From NCBI RefSeq assembly GCF_017876675.1, contig NZ_JAGIOI010000001.1:1612001-1676000 (forward strand): a stretch of DNA of 64,000 nt. The letters run 5' to 3'. Positions 16,083-24,014 of this stretch are shown here, piece by piece (position 1 is the first letter of the stretch; each line of letters begins with the position of its first letter). The position numbers and the translations under genes were made by a program. The DNA comes from Arthrobacter stackebrandtii (GTDB lineage: Bacteria; Actinomycetota; Actinomycetes; Actinomycetales; Micrococcaceae). The notes below the pieces were generated by a model that saw only the letters and a list, made by a program, of their open reading frames with translations, did no database searches and was not told the origin of the DNA.

Positions 16083-17273
16083 ATGGCGGCACCAGAAACC
16101 ACCGCCGCACCACAGGCCGGCGGCACCACCGCGCAGGAAACCATCGACCAGGCCGGCGAGGCCATGGTTGAATTCCACAACGTCAGCAAGATCTATCCGG
16201 GCCAAGCTGCCGTGGAAAACCTCACCCTGAGCGTCGCCACGGGCAAGATCACGGTTTTTGTTGGCCCGTCAGGCTGCGGGAAGACCACCTCGCTGCGCAT
16301 GATCAACCGCATGGTGGAGCCCACCTCCGGCACCATCACGGTGGGCGGGCGCAGCGTCGCCACCATCCCGGCCCACGAACTGCGCCGCTCCATGGGCTAC
16401 GTCATGCAGCAGGCCGGGCTGCTCCCCCACCGCACCGTCTTGGACAATGTCTCCACAGTGCTGCGGCTCAACAAGGTGCCGCGCGCACAGGCCCGGAAGC
16501 GCTCCCTGGAACTCCTCGAGACGGTCGGCCTCCCCGCCTCCATGGCCCGGCGCTACCCCAACCAGCTCTCCGGCGGACAGCAGCAGCGCGTCGGCGTGGC
16601 CCGGGCCCTGGCCGCCGACCCGCCCGTGCTGCTCATGGACGAGCCCTTCTCCGCCGTGGACCCCGTGGTCCGCGCCGAGCTCCAGGCGGAACTGCTCCGG
16701 CTCCAGCGCGAGCTCGCCAAGACCATCATCTTCGTCACGCACGACATCGACGAGGCCACCCTCCTCGGCGACCGCGTTGCCGTGTTCGCCACCGGCGGCC
16801 GCGTGGCCCAATACGCCCCGCCGGAGGAAATCCTGCGGGCGCCGGTGGACGATTTCGTGGCCAACTTTGTGGGCCGTGACCGCGGCTTCCGCCACCTCTC
16901 CTTCAGCCCCGGCGGCGACGTTCCCCTGCACCCGGCCCCCACCGTTCTGCCGGGGGATGCCCCGGGCGGTGAAAATTCCACGCACGACGCCGGGGCTGCC
17001 GCCGCCTCCCGCTGGATGCTCGCCGTCGACGCAGACCGCCGGCCGCTGGGCTGGCACGCGCCGGGCGCGTCGGCGGCAGGCGGAAGCACGGAGCTGGTTC
17101 CCGGCGGCTCGCTGTTCCACGAGGGCGATTCCCTCCGCAACGCCCTCGACGCGGCGTTGTCCTCCCCCTCCGGGCTGGGAGTCGCCGTTGACGGCGCAGG
17201 GCGAGTGGCCGGCGTCGTGCATGCCGCCGAAGTCCTGGCGGCAATAGACGCCGCCCGCGAAGGCAGGCACTGA
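16083..17273 (+). CDS. opuCA: Osmoprotectant (glycine betaine/choline-type) ABC transporter ATP-binding protein
   Basis: A 396-residue OpuCA/ProV ATPase: Walker A GPSGCGKT at residues 61-68, MQQAGLLPHRTV (Q-loop), signature LSGGQQQRVGVARAL, Walker B VLLMDEPFSAVDPV and switch VTHDIDEATLLGD. The C-terminal 130 residues are Ala/Gly-rich and end in a CBS-like segment (LGVAVDGAGRVAGVVHAAEVL), typical of OpuCA, where it senses ionic strength. ATG 16083 begins the operon; the permease starts 16 bases later. Confidence 0.92.
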   Translation: MAAPETTAAPQAGGTTAQETIDQAGEAMVEFHNVSKIYPGQAAVENLTLSVATGKITVFVGPSGCGKTTSLRMINRMVEPTSGTITVGGRSVATIPAHELRRSMGYVMQQAGLLPHRTVLDNVSTVLRLNKVPRAQARKRSLELLETVGLPASMARRYPNQLSGGQQQRVGVARALAADPPVLLMDEPFSAVDPVVRAELQAELLRLQRELAKTIIFVTHDIDEATLLGDRVAVFATGGRVAQYAPPEEILRAPVDDFVANFVGRDRGFRHLSFSPGGDVPLHPAPTVLPGDAPGGENSTHDAGAAAASRWMLAVDADRRPLGWHAPGASAAGGSTELVPGGSLFHEGDSLRNALDAALSSPSGLGVAVDGAGRVAGVVHAAEVLAAIDAAREGRH

Positions 17274-17289
17274 TGGGCGGGGCAAGCTG

Positions 17290-18006
17290 ATGGACTGGTT
17301 CCTCGCCAACCTGCCTCAGGTGCTGGAGCTGACCGGCTACCACCTCATCCAGGCCGTGGTGCCGCTGGCGCTCAGCATGGCCATCGCGATCCCGCTGGCA
17401 CAGCTGGCCCGGCTCAACAAGACCGCCGGCGGCATCATCCTGTCGGTGGGCTCGCTGCTGTACACCATCCCGTCGCTGGCCCTCTTCGTGATCCTGCCGG
17501 GCATCCTCGGGACCCGGATCCTGGACTTCGCCAACATCATCGTGGCGCTGACCATCTACGCCGTGGCACTTCTGGTCCGCTCCACCCTGGACGCCCTGAA
17601 CTCTGTGGACGATTCCATCCGCCAGTCCGCCACCGCCATGGGCTACCGCCCGTTGAAGCGTTTCCTCCAGGTGGACCTGCCGCTGTCCATCCCGGTCCTG
17701 TTCGCCGGCCTGCGCGTCATCTCGGTCAGCAACATTTCGCTCGTGACCGTCGGCTCGCTGCTGGGCATCCCGTCGCTGGGCTTCTTCTTCACCGACGGCC
17801 TGCAGCGCAACTTCCCCACGGAAATCATCGTCGGCATCATCGGCACTCTCGTGCTGGCACTGCTCATGGATGTGGTCTTGGTGGCCCTGCAACGCCTGCT
17901 GACCCCATGGCTGCGCGGCGGCACGGCCGCGTCGGTCCCCGCGTCCGCGGATGCAGGCGCCCCTGCACCACCGGCTTCCCCCGGCACGACGGCGGTGCTT
18001 CCGTGA
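17290..18006 (+). CDS. opuCB: Osmoprotectant ABC transporter permease
   Basis: A 238-residue ProW/OpuCB permease with five or six membrane helices and the coupling-loop motif DSIRQSATAMGYRPLKRFLQVDLP, the EAA-type contact with the ATPase. GILGTRILDFANIIVALTIYA and NISLVTVGSLLG are typical. The C-terminus is an Ala/Pro tail. Its stop overlaps the GTG start of the second permease (GTGA). Confidence 0.92.
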   Translation: MDWFLANLPQVLELTGYHLIQAVVPLALSMAIAIPLAQLARLNKTAGGIILSVGSLLYTIPSLALFVILPGILGTRILDFANIIVALTIYAVALLVRSTLDALNSVDDSIRQSATAMGYRPLKRFLQVDLPLSIPVLFAGLRVISVSNISLVTVGSLLGIPSLGFFFTDGLQRNFPTEIIVGIIGTLVLALLMDVVLVALQRLLTPWLRGGTAASVPASADAGAPAPPASPGTTAVLP

Positions 18007-18773
18007 CCGTTCCCGCCGCCTATATGCCGATTGGGACATACCCTGCCACCGCCTACACCTCCGCCAACCCCTTCGGGCAGGGCTGGCAATGGCTCACGGA
18101 CCCCGCCAACTGGCAAGGGGCGGCGGGCATCCCCACCCGCATCGTGGAGCACCTGGGATTCACGGGCCTGACCCTGGCAATCTCGCTGGCCATCGCCGTC
18201 CCGATCGGACTGTATGTGGGGCACACGGGGCGGGGACGCGTCGTCGTGGTGGCCATGGCGGGCATGCTTCGGGCGCTGCCAACGCTGGGCATCATGACGC
18301 TGTTTGCGCTCATCGCCACGTCGACGCTGTCGCTCATGCCGGCCATCTGGTCGCTGGTGCTGCTGGCCGTGCCACCCATTTTGACAGGGACCTATGCCGG
18401 AATTTCCTCGGTGGACAGGGGCCTGGTCGATTCCGCGCGGGCCATGGGCATGCGCGAGCCGCAGATCCTGTTCGGCGTGGAAGTGCCCAACGGGCTGTCC
18501 GTCATGCTGGGCGGGCTGCGCTCGGCCGTGCTGCAGGTGGTTTCCACCGTGGCCGTGGTGGCGTTCATCAGTTTGGGCGGCCTGGGCAGGTTCATCATTG
18601 ATGGTTTGGCCGTGCAGGACTACGGTCAGGTATTGGGCGGAGCCGTGGTGATTGCCGTGCTGGCCATTGTGCTGGACGGCCTTTTGGCACTGCTGCAGCG
18701 CACCGTGGTGTCGCCCGGGCTGCGGAACGTTTCACGGGGAACGGAACCCGATGCAGTGCTCGCACAGCTGTAA
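18003..18773 (+). CDS. opuCD: Osmoprotectant ABC transporter permease, second subunit
   Basis: A 256-residue permease homologous to OpuCD: TRIVEHLGFTGLTLAISLAI, GMLRALPTLGIMTLFAL, and the coupling loop GLVDSARAMGMREPQILFGV. GTG 18003 overlaps the previous stop (GTGA), which indicates translational coupling and fixes the start; the frame open further upstream is a shadow of opuCB. It forms the channel with OpuCB. Confidence 0.91.
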   Translation: MTVPAAYMPIGTYPATAYTSANPFGQGWQWLTDPANWQGAAGIPTRIVEHLGFTGLTLAISLAIAVPIGLYVGHTGRGRVVVVAMAGMLRALPTLGIMTLFALIATSTLSLMPAIWSLVLLAVPPILTGTYAGISSVDRGLVDSARAMGMREPQILFGVEVPNGLSVMLGGLRSAVLQVVSTVAVVAFISLGGLGRFIIDGLAVQDYGQVLGGAVVIAVLAIVLDGLLALLQRTVVSPGLRNVSRGTEPDAVLAQL

Positions 18774-18805
18774 AAAGTAATGTCGGACAAAGTGGAAGAG
18801 AAATC

Positions 18806-19753
18806 ATGAAGCAAAATACCGTCACCACCCGACGCGCCCTGTTTGGCGCCGCTGCCGGGCTGTCGCTGGCCCTGACACTGAGCGCCTGTGGCGGGTCCCC
18901 GCTGGCCCCGGAGTCGTCCGGCAACGCGTCCGGCGGCGACGCCGGCCCCATCGTGGTGGGTTCTGCGAACTTCCCGGAAAACGCCATCATCGCCGAGATC
19001 TACGCCGGCGCGCTCAACGCCGCGGGCGTGAAGGCGGGCACCAAGCTGAACATCGGCGCCCGCGAGGTTTACATCAAGGCCCTCGAGGACGGCTCGGTGG
19101 ATGTGGTCCCCGACTACAGCGGCAACCTCCTGGGCTTCGTTGACACCGCCAACACCGTGAGCGACCCCGCCGGGATCCTGGCTGCACTGCCGGACAAGCT
19201 GCCCAGCGGACTGTCCGTGCTGGACGCCTCGGAGGCGGAGGACAAGGACGCCATGGTGGTCACCGCCGAAACTGCAGCCAAGTACAACCTGAAGACCATT
19301 GAGGACCTGGCCAAGGTTTGCGACCAGCTCACCCTCGGCGCCCCGCCGGAGTTCCAGACCCGCCCCTACGGGCTGCCCGGGCTGAAGACCAACTACAACT
19401 GCGTGCCCAAGTCCTTCACGCCCGTCAGCGACGGCGGCGGCCCGCTGACGGTCAAGGCGCTGCTGAACAACGAGATCCAGGTGGCTGACATCTTCACTAC
19501 CTCCCCCGCCATCCCGGCCAACAAACTGGTGGTGCTGGAGGACCCCAAGCACAACTGGCTGGCCCAGCAGGTGCTGCCGCTGGTCAAGACGGACCGAATC
19601 AGCGACGAGGCCAAGACCGCACTCAACAACGTCTCCAAGCTCCTGACCACGGCGGACCTGATCTCCCTGCGCGACGAGGTTGAGGGCGACAAGAAGATGG
19701 AGCCCCAGGCGGCAGCCGCGGCGTGGCTCGCCGACAAGGGCATCAACAAGTAG
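18806..19753 (+). CDS. opuCC: Osmoprotectant ABC transporter substrate-binding lipoprotein
   Basis: A 315-residue OpuCC/ProX-type binding protein. The signal peptide has a twin-arginine-like TTRRALFG and a lipobox LSAC with Cys28. The mature domain starts IVVGSANFPENAIIAEIYA, a hallmark of this subfamily, and has DVVPDYSGNLLGF for the ligand cage. It follows the permease by 32 bases with a GGAAGAG-like site, completing the importer. Confidence 0.92.
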   Translation: MKQNTVTTRRALFGAAAGLSLALTLSACGGSPLAPESSGNASGGDAGPIVVGSANFPENAIIAEIYAGALNAAGVKAGTKLNIGAREVYIKALEDGSVDVVPDYSGNLLGFVDTANTVSDPAGILAALPDKLPSGLSVLDASEAEDKDAMVVTAETAAKYNLKTIEDLAKVCDQLTLGAPPEFQTRPYGLPGLKTNYNCVPKSFTPVSDGGGPLTVKALLNNEIQVADIFTTSPAIPANKLVVLEDPKHNWLAQQVLPLVKTDRISDEAKTALNNVSKLLTTADLISLRDEVEGDKKMEPQAAAAAWLADKGINK

Positions 19754-19768
19754 CCCGGGAGCAACCAC

Positions 19769-21286
19769 ATGCCCTCCACGGAATATGCCGCAGCCGGGCT
19801 GCCGCCCGCCGAAGAAGTCGACGTCGTCGTGGTGGGCATGGGTCCGGGCGGCGAATCGATGGCGGGCGAGCTGGCCGCGGCCGGCCTGTCCGTGGTTGGC
19901 GTTGAGGCGAGGCTGGTCGGCGGGGAGTGCCCGTACTACGGCTGCATCCCGTCCAAAATGATGATCCGGGCTGCCAACACGCTGGCCGAGGCGCGGCGCG
20001 TTCCGGAACTGGCCGGCACCGCCCGCGTCTCCCCCGGCTTCGCCGCAGTCGCCCGCCGCATCCGTTCTGAGGCAACCGACAACTGGGACGACACCGCAGC
20101 CGCCGAACGCTTTGCCGGCAAGGGCGGGCTGCTGGTCCGCGGCACCGGCCGGCTCAGCGGCCCGCGCGAGGTCACCGTCTCCCCGGCGCCCGCAGCCCCG
20201 GGCCCCAAGCCTCCGGACACCGCTTCCCAGCCCGGCGGCGAACGCACCTTCCGTGCGCGCCTCGCCGTGGTGCTCAACCCGGGCACCAACCCTGCGGTCC
20301 CAGACGTTCCGGGGCTTGTGGGCACACCCTATTGGACCAACCGTGAGGCTGTGCAGGCGTCCGAAGCGCCCGATTCCCTGATCGTGTGGGGCGGCGGCCC
20401 GATCGCCGTGGAACTGGCCCAGTCATTCGCCCGCTTCGGCACAAAGGTCACCATGGTCCTGCGCGGTTCCCGGCTGCTGTCGCGGGAGGAACCTGAGGCC
20501 GCGGAGCTGCTGGAGGCGGTGCTGCTGGACGAAGGAGTGGAGATTCTGCGCAACCGCGGCGTCACGGCAGTGTCCCATGCCGGCGGGCGCTTCACAGTGG
20601 ACCTGGCTGCCGCCGGCGGCAGCCCGGGTGCGCCCGGCGGCGAGGCTGCCCGGCTCTCGGCCGGGCAGCTGCTCGTGGCGACGGGGCGCGCCCAGGCGCT
20701 GGCCGCCGTCGGACTTGTCGAGGCAGGCATCGCATGGGACGGCCACCATGCGCCGGCGGTGGACGGCCACATGCAACTGGCCGACGGCCTCTATCTCATC
20801 GGCGACGCTGCGGGAGCGGGCGCCTTCACCCACATGTCCATGTACCAGGGCAACATCGCCGCCGGGCACATCCTGTCGCGGGCCGAGATTGGCGGCGCGG
20901 GTGCCGGCCGGGACCGTGGCGTTGCCGAGGGGCACGCCGTGCCTCGCGTGACTTTCACGGACCCGGAAATCGGCGTCGTGGGCATGACCGAGTCGCAGGC
21001 CCGGGAGTCCGGGCGGGCCGTACGGACCGGATTTACGGAGCTGGGCGCCTCGACGCGCGGATGGATCCACGGGCCGGGCGGCGGCGGCTTCATCAAGGTC
21101 GTTGAAGATGCGGACGCAGGTATATTGCTGGGCGCCACGTCGGTCGGCCCCATGGGCGGGGAGGTCCTGTCCATGCTGGCGCTGGCCGTGCACGCGCGCA
21201 TTCCGGTGTCCACGTTGCAGGGCATGATTTGCGCCTACCCCACGTTCCACCGGGCCGTCGAGGCGGCGTTGGCAGACCTGCACTGA
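19769..21286 (+). CDS. FAD-dependent pyridine nucleotide-disulfide oxidoreductase
   Basis: A 505-residue class I flavoprotein disulfide reductase. VVVVGMGPGGESMA is the FAD Rossmann motif, GGECPYYGCIPSK carries the redox CX4C pair, SLIVWGGGPIAVELAQSF the NAD(P)H site, and GLYLIGDAAGAGAFTHMSMY the second FAD motif. The C-terminal dimer domain ends GMICAYPTFHRAVEAAL; here the His-Pro of the catalytic His-Glu dyad in lipoamide dehydrogenases is replaced by Tyr-Pro, so it is probably not an E3 enzyme. It follows opuCC by 15 bases and may be co-transcribed, though a functional link is not obvious. Confidence 0.87.
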   Translation: MPSTEYAAAGLPPAEEVDVVVVGMGPGGESMAGELAAAGLSVVGVEARLVGGECPYYGCIPSKMMIRAANTLAEARRVPELAGTARVSPGFAAVARRIRSEATDNWDDTAAAERFAGKGGLLVRGTGRLSGPREVTVSPAPAAPGPKPPDTASQPGGERTFRARLAVVLNPGTNPAVPDVPGLVGTPYWTNREAVQASEAPDSLIVWGGGPIAVELAQSFARFGTKVTMVLRGSRLLSREEPEAAELLEAVLLDEGVEILRNRGVTAVSHAGGRFTVDLAAAGGSPGAPGGEAARLSAGQLLVATGRAQALAAVGLVEAGIAWDGHHAPAVDGHMQLADGLYLIGDAAGAGAFTHMSMYQGNIAAGHILSRAEIGGAGAGRDRGVAEGHAVPRVTFTDPEIGVVGMTESQARESGRAVRTGFTELGASTRGWIHGPGGGGFIKVVEDADAGILLGATSVGPMGGEVLSMLALAVHARIPVSTLQGMICAYPTFHRAVEAALADLH

Positions 21287-21325
21287 GGGACAGCCAATTT
21301 CCACCCCTCCCGCCCACCCCTCCCA

Positions 21326-21394
21326 TCTATGACGCAGCAGATGCAGCGGAAAGCGCTTACTTGGACAGATTTTGTGCAGTATCTGCGTCATAGA
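21326..21394. repeat. Long inverted repeat between convergent genes
   Basis: Arms 21326-21345 and 21375-21394 match at 16 of 20 positions, with TCTATGACGCAG and its complement perfect at the base. The loop is 29 bases. It may act as a two-way terminator; no T-tract is present. Confidence 0.5.
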
Positions 21395-21420
21395 CGGCGG
21401 GTCAGGGTGTGGCGGCTGGG

Positions 21421-22533
21421 TCAGGAGGAGAGCAGGACCGTCCGGACGGCGGCACTCAGTTGCAGGGCCCGGCCGGTGGTGGTGCCTTCCTCGTTCTTGG
21501 CGGGAACGTAGCCGAAACCAACCCCGTACATCGGGTCGGCGTAACCCATGGCGGCGTTGGCGCCTTCGTGGCCGAAGGCCTGGGCGCTGCCGAAGTCCAT
21601 GCGCGGGTGCGACTTCATAAAGGTGATGGCAAAGGCGCTGGTGTCACAGAAGACCCGGTCCAGGCCCCACACCTGCTCCTCAGCCATGAGCGCGATGGTT
21701 TCAGGCGTCAGGTATGCGGGCACACCGTCGACTCCGGTGATGGCCCCTGCGTAGACACGTGCCAACCCGTCGGCCGAGCCCACACCGGCACCGCTCGTGC
21801 TGCCTTCCGCACGTACCGAACGGACGTTGGGCATGCCGAGGAGGTTCCCGGCCTGGACATTGCCGGAGACGCCGGCGATGGAGAAGGGGTCAAAGAACGC
21901 CGGGGCAGGTTCTTCGTCGAACAGCACGGGGCGGTAGCGGTGGTCCTCCGACTCCGGCAGGCCCAGGAACATGCCGGCGTCCAGGGGCACGCGGATCCGG
22001 CGGTTGTACACGTCCTGCAGGCGTTCGCCGGTGGTGCGCCGGCACAGTTCCTCGAGGAAGACACCCATGGTCAGTGCGTGGTAGCCGAAGATTCCGCTTC
22101 CCGGGCGCCACATGGGTGCCAGCGCGGCCAGGCGGTCGGCCACAGCGGGCAGGTCGTTGTACTCCTCCATGGCAAAGCCGCCCTGCACACCCACCAGTCC
22201 GGCCTGGTGGGAGAGAAGCTGGCGAACGGTCACTGCGCCCTTGCCCTGCTGCGCAAACTCGGGCCAGTAGCTGGCCACCGGGGCGTCCAGGTCCACGTGC
22301 CCGTCCTGGACCAGCAGGCTGAATGCCAGCGCGGCCACCCCCTTGGAGCAGGAAAACACGCCGGTCACCGAATCAACTGAGGAGTTCGGTCCGCCCACCA
22401 GGTCAATGGCCTTCTCCCCGCCCACGTAGACGGCGAGCTGGGCACTGTAGGCCGGATCGGCGTCGAGCATGGCGTCAAAGAGCTCGCGGACAGGGGCAAA
22501 TTTTTCGGCGGTGAAACCCTGGGAAGAAGTCAT
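21421..22533 (-). CDS. Serine hydrolase, beta-lactamase/EstB-like family
   Basis: A 370-residue class C-like serine hydrolase (family VIII esterase or DD-peptidase related). SVTGVFSCSKGVAALA contains the SxxK nucleophile motif (SCSK), FGYHALTMG the Tyr of the YxN-equivalent motif (Tyr-x-Ala here), and QAFGHEGANAAMGYADP the third box with HEG. There is no signal peptide, so it is probably intracellular. Its ATG overlaps the stop of the GH125 gene by four bases, so it is coupled to the mannosidase, yet its role with it is unclear. Confidence 0.86.
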   Translation of the reverse strand: MTSSQGFTAEKFAPVRELFDAMLDADPAYSAQLAVYVGGEKAIDLVGGPNSSVDSVTGVFSCSKGVAALAFSLLVQDGHVDLDAPVASYWPEFAQQGKGAVTVRQLLSHQAGLVGVQGGFAMEEYNDLPAVADRLAALAPMWRPGSGIFGYHALTMGVFLEELCRRTTGERLQDVYNRRIRVPLDAGMFLGLPESEDHRYRPVLFDEEPAPAFFDPFSIAGVSGNVQAGNLLGMPNVRSVRAEGSTSGAGVGSADGLARVYAGAITGVDGVPAYLTPETIALMAEEQVWGLDRVFCDTSAFAITFMKSHPRMDFGSAQAFGHEGANAAMGYADPMYGVGFGYVPAKNEEGTTTGRALQLSAAVRTVLLSS

Positions 22534-23903
22534 GGCTCCACTCTAGGAGCAAAATGGCCGCCCCGTGACTCATCCGGCAGGGCCCCAATCCCGCAATAGT
22601 CGAGCACCAGCTCGGCGAACATCGAGTTCGCCCAGGAGAACCACGGCCGGGTGAAATTTTCCGGCGCGGATGGGTCGAAGCCCTCGTGCATCATGCCGGT
22701 GCCGCCGGTGGTGTCGCGCAACAGCCGAAGCAGGCGCAGTTTTTCGGCACGGTCCGGCGTCGTCAGCCCCTGGACGGCAAGTGCAATGGGCCAAATGTAG
22801 CCCGGCGGCGTGTGCGGGCTGCCGATCCCGGCGGCCCGCGTGCCCTCGTAGTAGTGGGGGTTTTCCGGGCCCAGAATATATGCGCGTGTAGCCATATACA
22901 GCGGATCATCCGCTGCAATCCCGCCGGTCAACGGCAGCGACAGCAGGCTGGGCATGTTGGCGTCGTCCATCAGCAGCGTGTTGCCCAGCCCGTCCACCTC
23001 GTAGGCGTACATGTCCCCATGGGCGGGGTGGAGCACCACGCCGAAGGAGGCAACGCCGTCGGAAATTTCCCGGGCCAGCCCGACGGCGTCCGAGGCAAGT
23101 TCCGCGTCCCCGTACACTTCCGCGGCGATCTCCGCGAGCTGGCGCAGCGCCTGGGCGGCGAACAGGTTGCCGGGGATGTTGTAGCTGTAGGTGCAGGCGT
23201 CGTCGCTGGGCCGGAATCCTGCCCAGGTCATCCCGGTGCGGCCCGCCGCGGGCCCCCGCCCGTCCCGTGCGAGCATCTCGGTGGGCAGCTCCGTCTGCCG
23301 CACGAAAGTGTACGGGGAGCTGTTTTCATGGTCCTGCTCCAGCCGCAGCTGCGACACGATGGCCTGCAGGACTCCGCGGACCATGCCGTCAAAGACGTCC
23401 GCGCGGCCGGTGCGCCGCCACACCGCGTGGGCCAGCCAGATGGGGAAGGCGAGCGAGTCGACCTCGTATTTGCGCTCCCAGATCCAAGGGTCCTCGCACG
23501 CGTCCGCCGGGTCCCATGCGGCACCGCTGGCTGTCTGGTTGAAGGCGTTGGCGTAGGAGTCCTGCGCAATGCAGCCAAACTGGCGGCGGCTCAGCCCCGC
23601 CAGCACCTGGTACAGCTCCTCCGCGTCCGCGCCTCCCTCCGGCCCCAGAAACCGCAGGAACGGCAGCATTTGGGCCGAGGAATCGCGCAGCCACATGGCT
23701 GGGATGTCACCCGTGATGACAAACGTGGTGCCGTCCGGCTCACGCGACAGCGTGGTTTCGAGCGTGTCGCGCAGGCCGCGGTGGAAGATGTCCGCAAGTT
23801 CCGCATCGCCCGTCAGCCCCGCCACCCGGGCCGCGCATTCACGCAGCGGAACCTTCAGGAATTCCGCCGCATCCCATTGGCCGGAGGCTGCTGCACTGCC
23901 CAC
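22530..23903 (-). CDS. Glycoside hydrolase family 125 (exo-alpha-1,6-mannosidase)
   Basis: A 457-residue GH125 protein (formerly DUF1237). The signature ITGDIPAMWLRDSSAQMLPF is clear, followed by FGCIAQDSYANAFN, WERKYEVDSLAFPIWLA, TWAGFRPSDDACTYSYNIPG and LLMDDANMPSLLSLP. GH125 enzymes remove terminal alpha-1,6-mannose by inversion, for instance from yeast mannan and N-glycans. No signal peptide is present, so it acts on imported oligosaccharide. It is divergent from the GH38 gene across a 111-base promoter region. Confidence 0.93.
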   Translation of the reverse strand: MGSAAASGQWDAAEFLKVPLRECAARVAGLTGDAELADIFHRGLRDTLETTLSREPDGTTFVITGDIPAMWLRDSSAQMLPFLRFLGPEGGADAEELYQVLAGLSRRQFGCIAQDSYANAFNQTASGAAWDPADACEDPWIWERKYEVDSLAFPIWLAHAVWRRTGRADVFDGMVRGVLQAIVSQLRLEQDHENSSPYTFVRQTELPTEMLARDGRGPAAGRTGMTWAGFRPSDDACTYSYNIPGNLFAAQALRQLAEIAAEVYGDAELASDAVGLAREISDGVASFGVVLHPAHGDMYAYEVDGLGNTLLMDDANMPSLLSLPLTGGIAADDPLYMATRAYILGPENPHYYEGTRAAGIGSPHTPPGYIWPIALAVQGLTTPDRAEKLRLLRLLRDTTGGTGMMHEGFDPSAPENFTRPWFSWANSMFAELVLDYCGIGALPDESRGGHFAPRVEP

Positions 23904-23962
23904 TTTTTCTCCTTATCCGTTGGAACTCACCAGCTTATGCGCCGCCGCGTGAGCTGCCCCAC

Positions 23963-23987
23963 TAGACTGAATTTTTGAAGCGTTCAA
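23963..23987 (+). promoter_or_regulatory. Candidate promoter and operator of the mannosidase genes
   Basis: TAGACT (23963-23968) fits a -10 element. Seven bases later comes the palindrome TTGAA-GCG-TTCAA (23975-23987), which would cover the start of transcription. It lies between the divergent GH125 and GH38 genes and resembles LacI-family sites. The regulator is not in the window. Confidence 0.4.
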
Positions 23988-24014
23988 CCGACCGCCACGG
24001 GAAGGTCCACACTC

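Noticed and set aside
19769-21286. The missing E3 (lipoamide dehydrogenase) of the bkd complex
   Set aside because: The C-terminal catalytic His is absent and the gene is 32 kb away from bkd.
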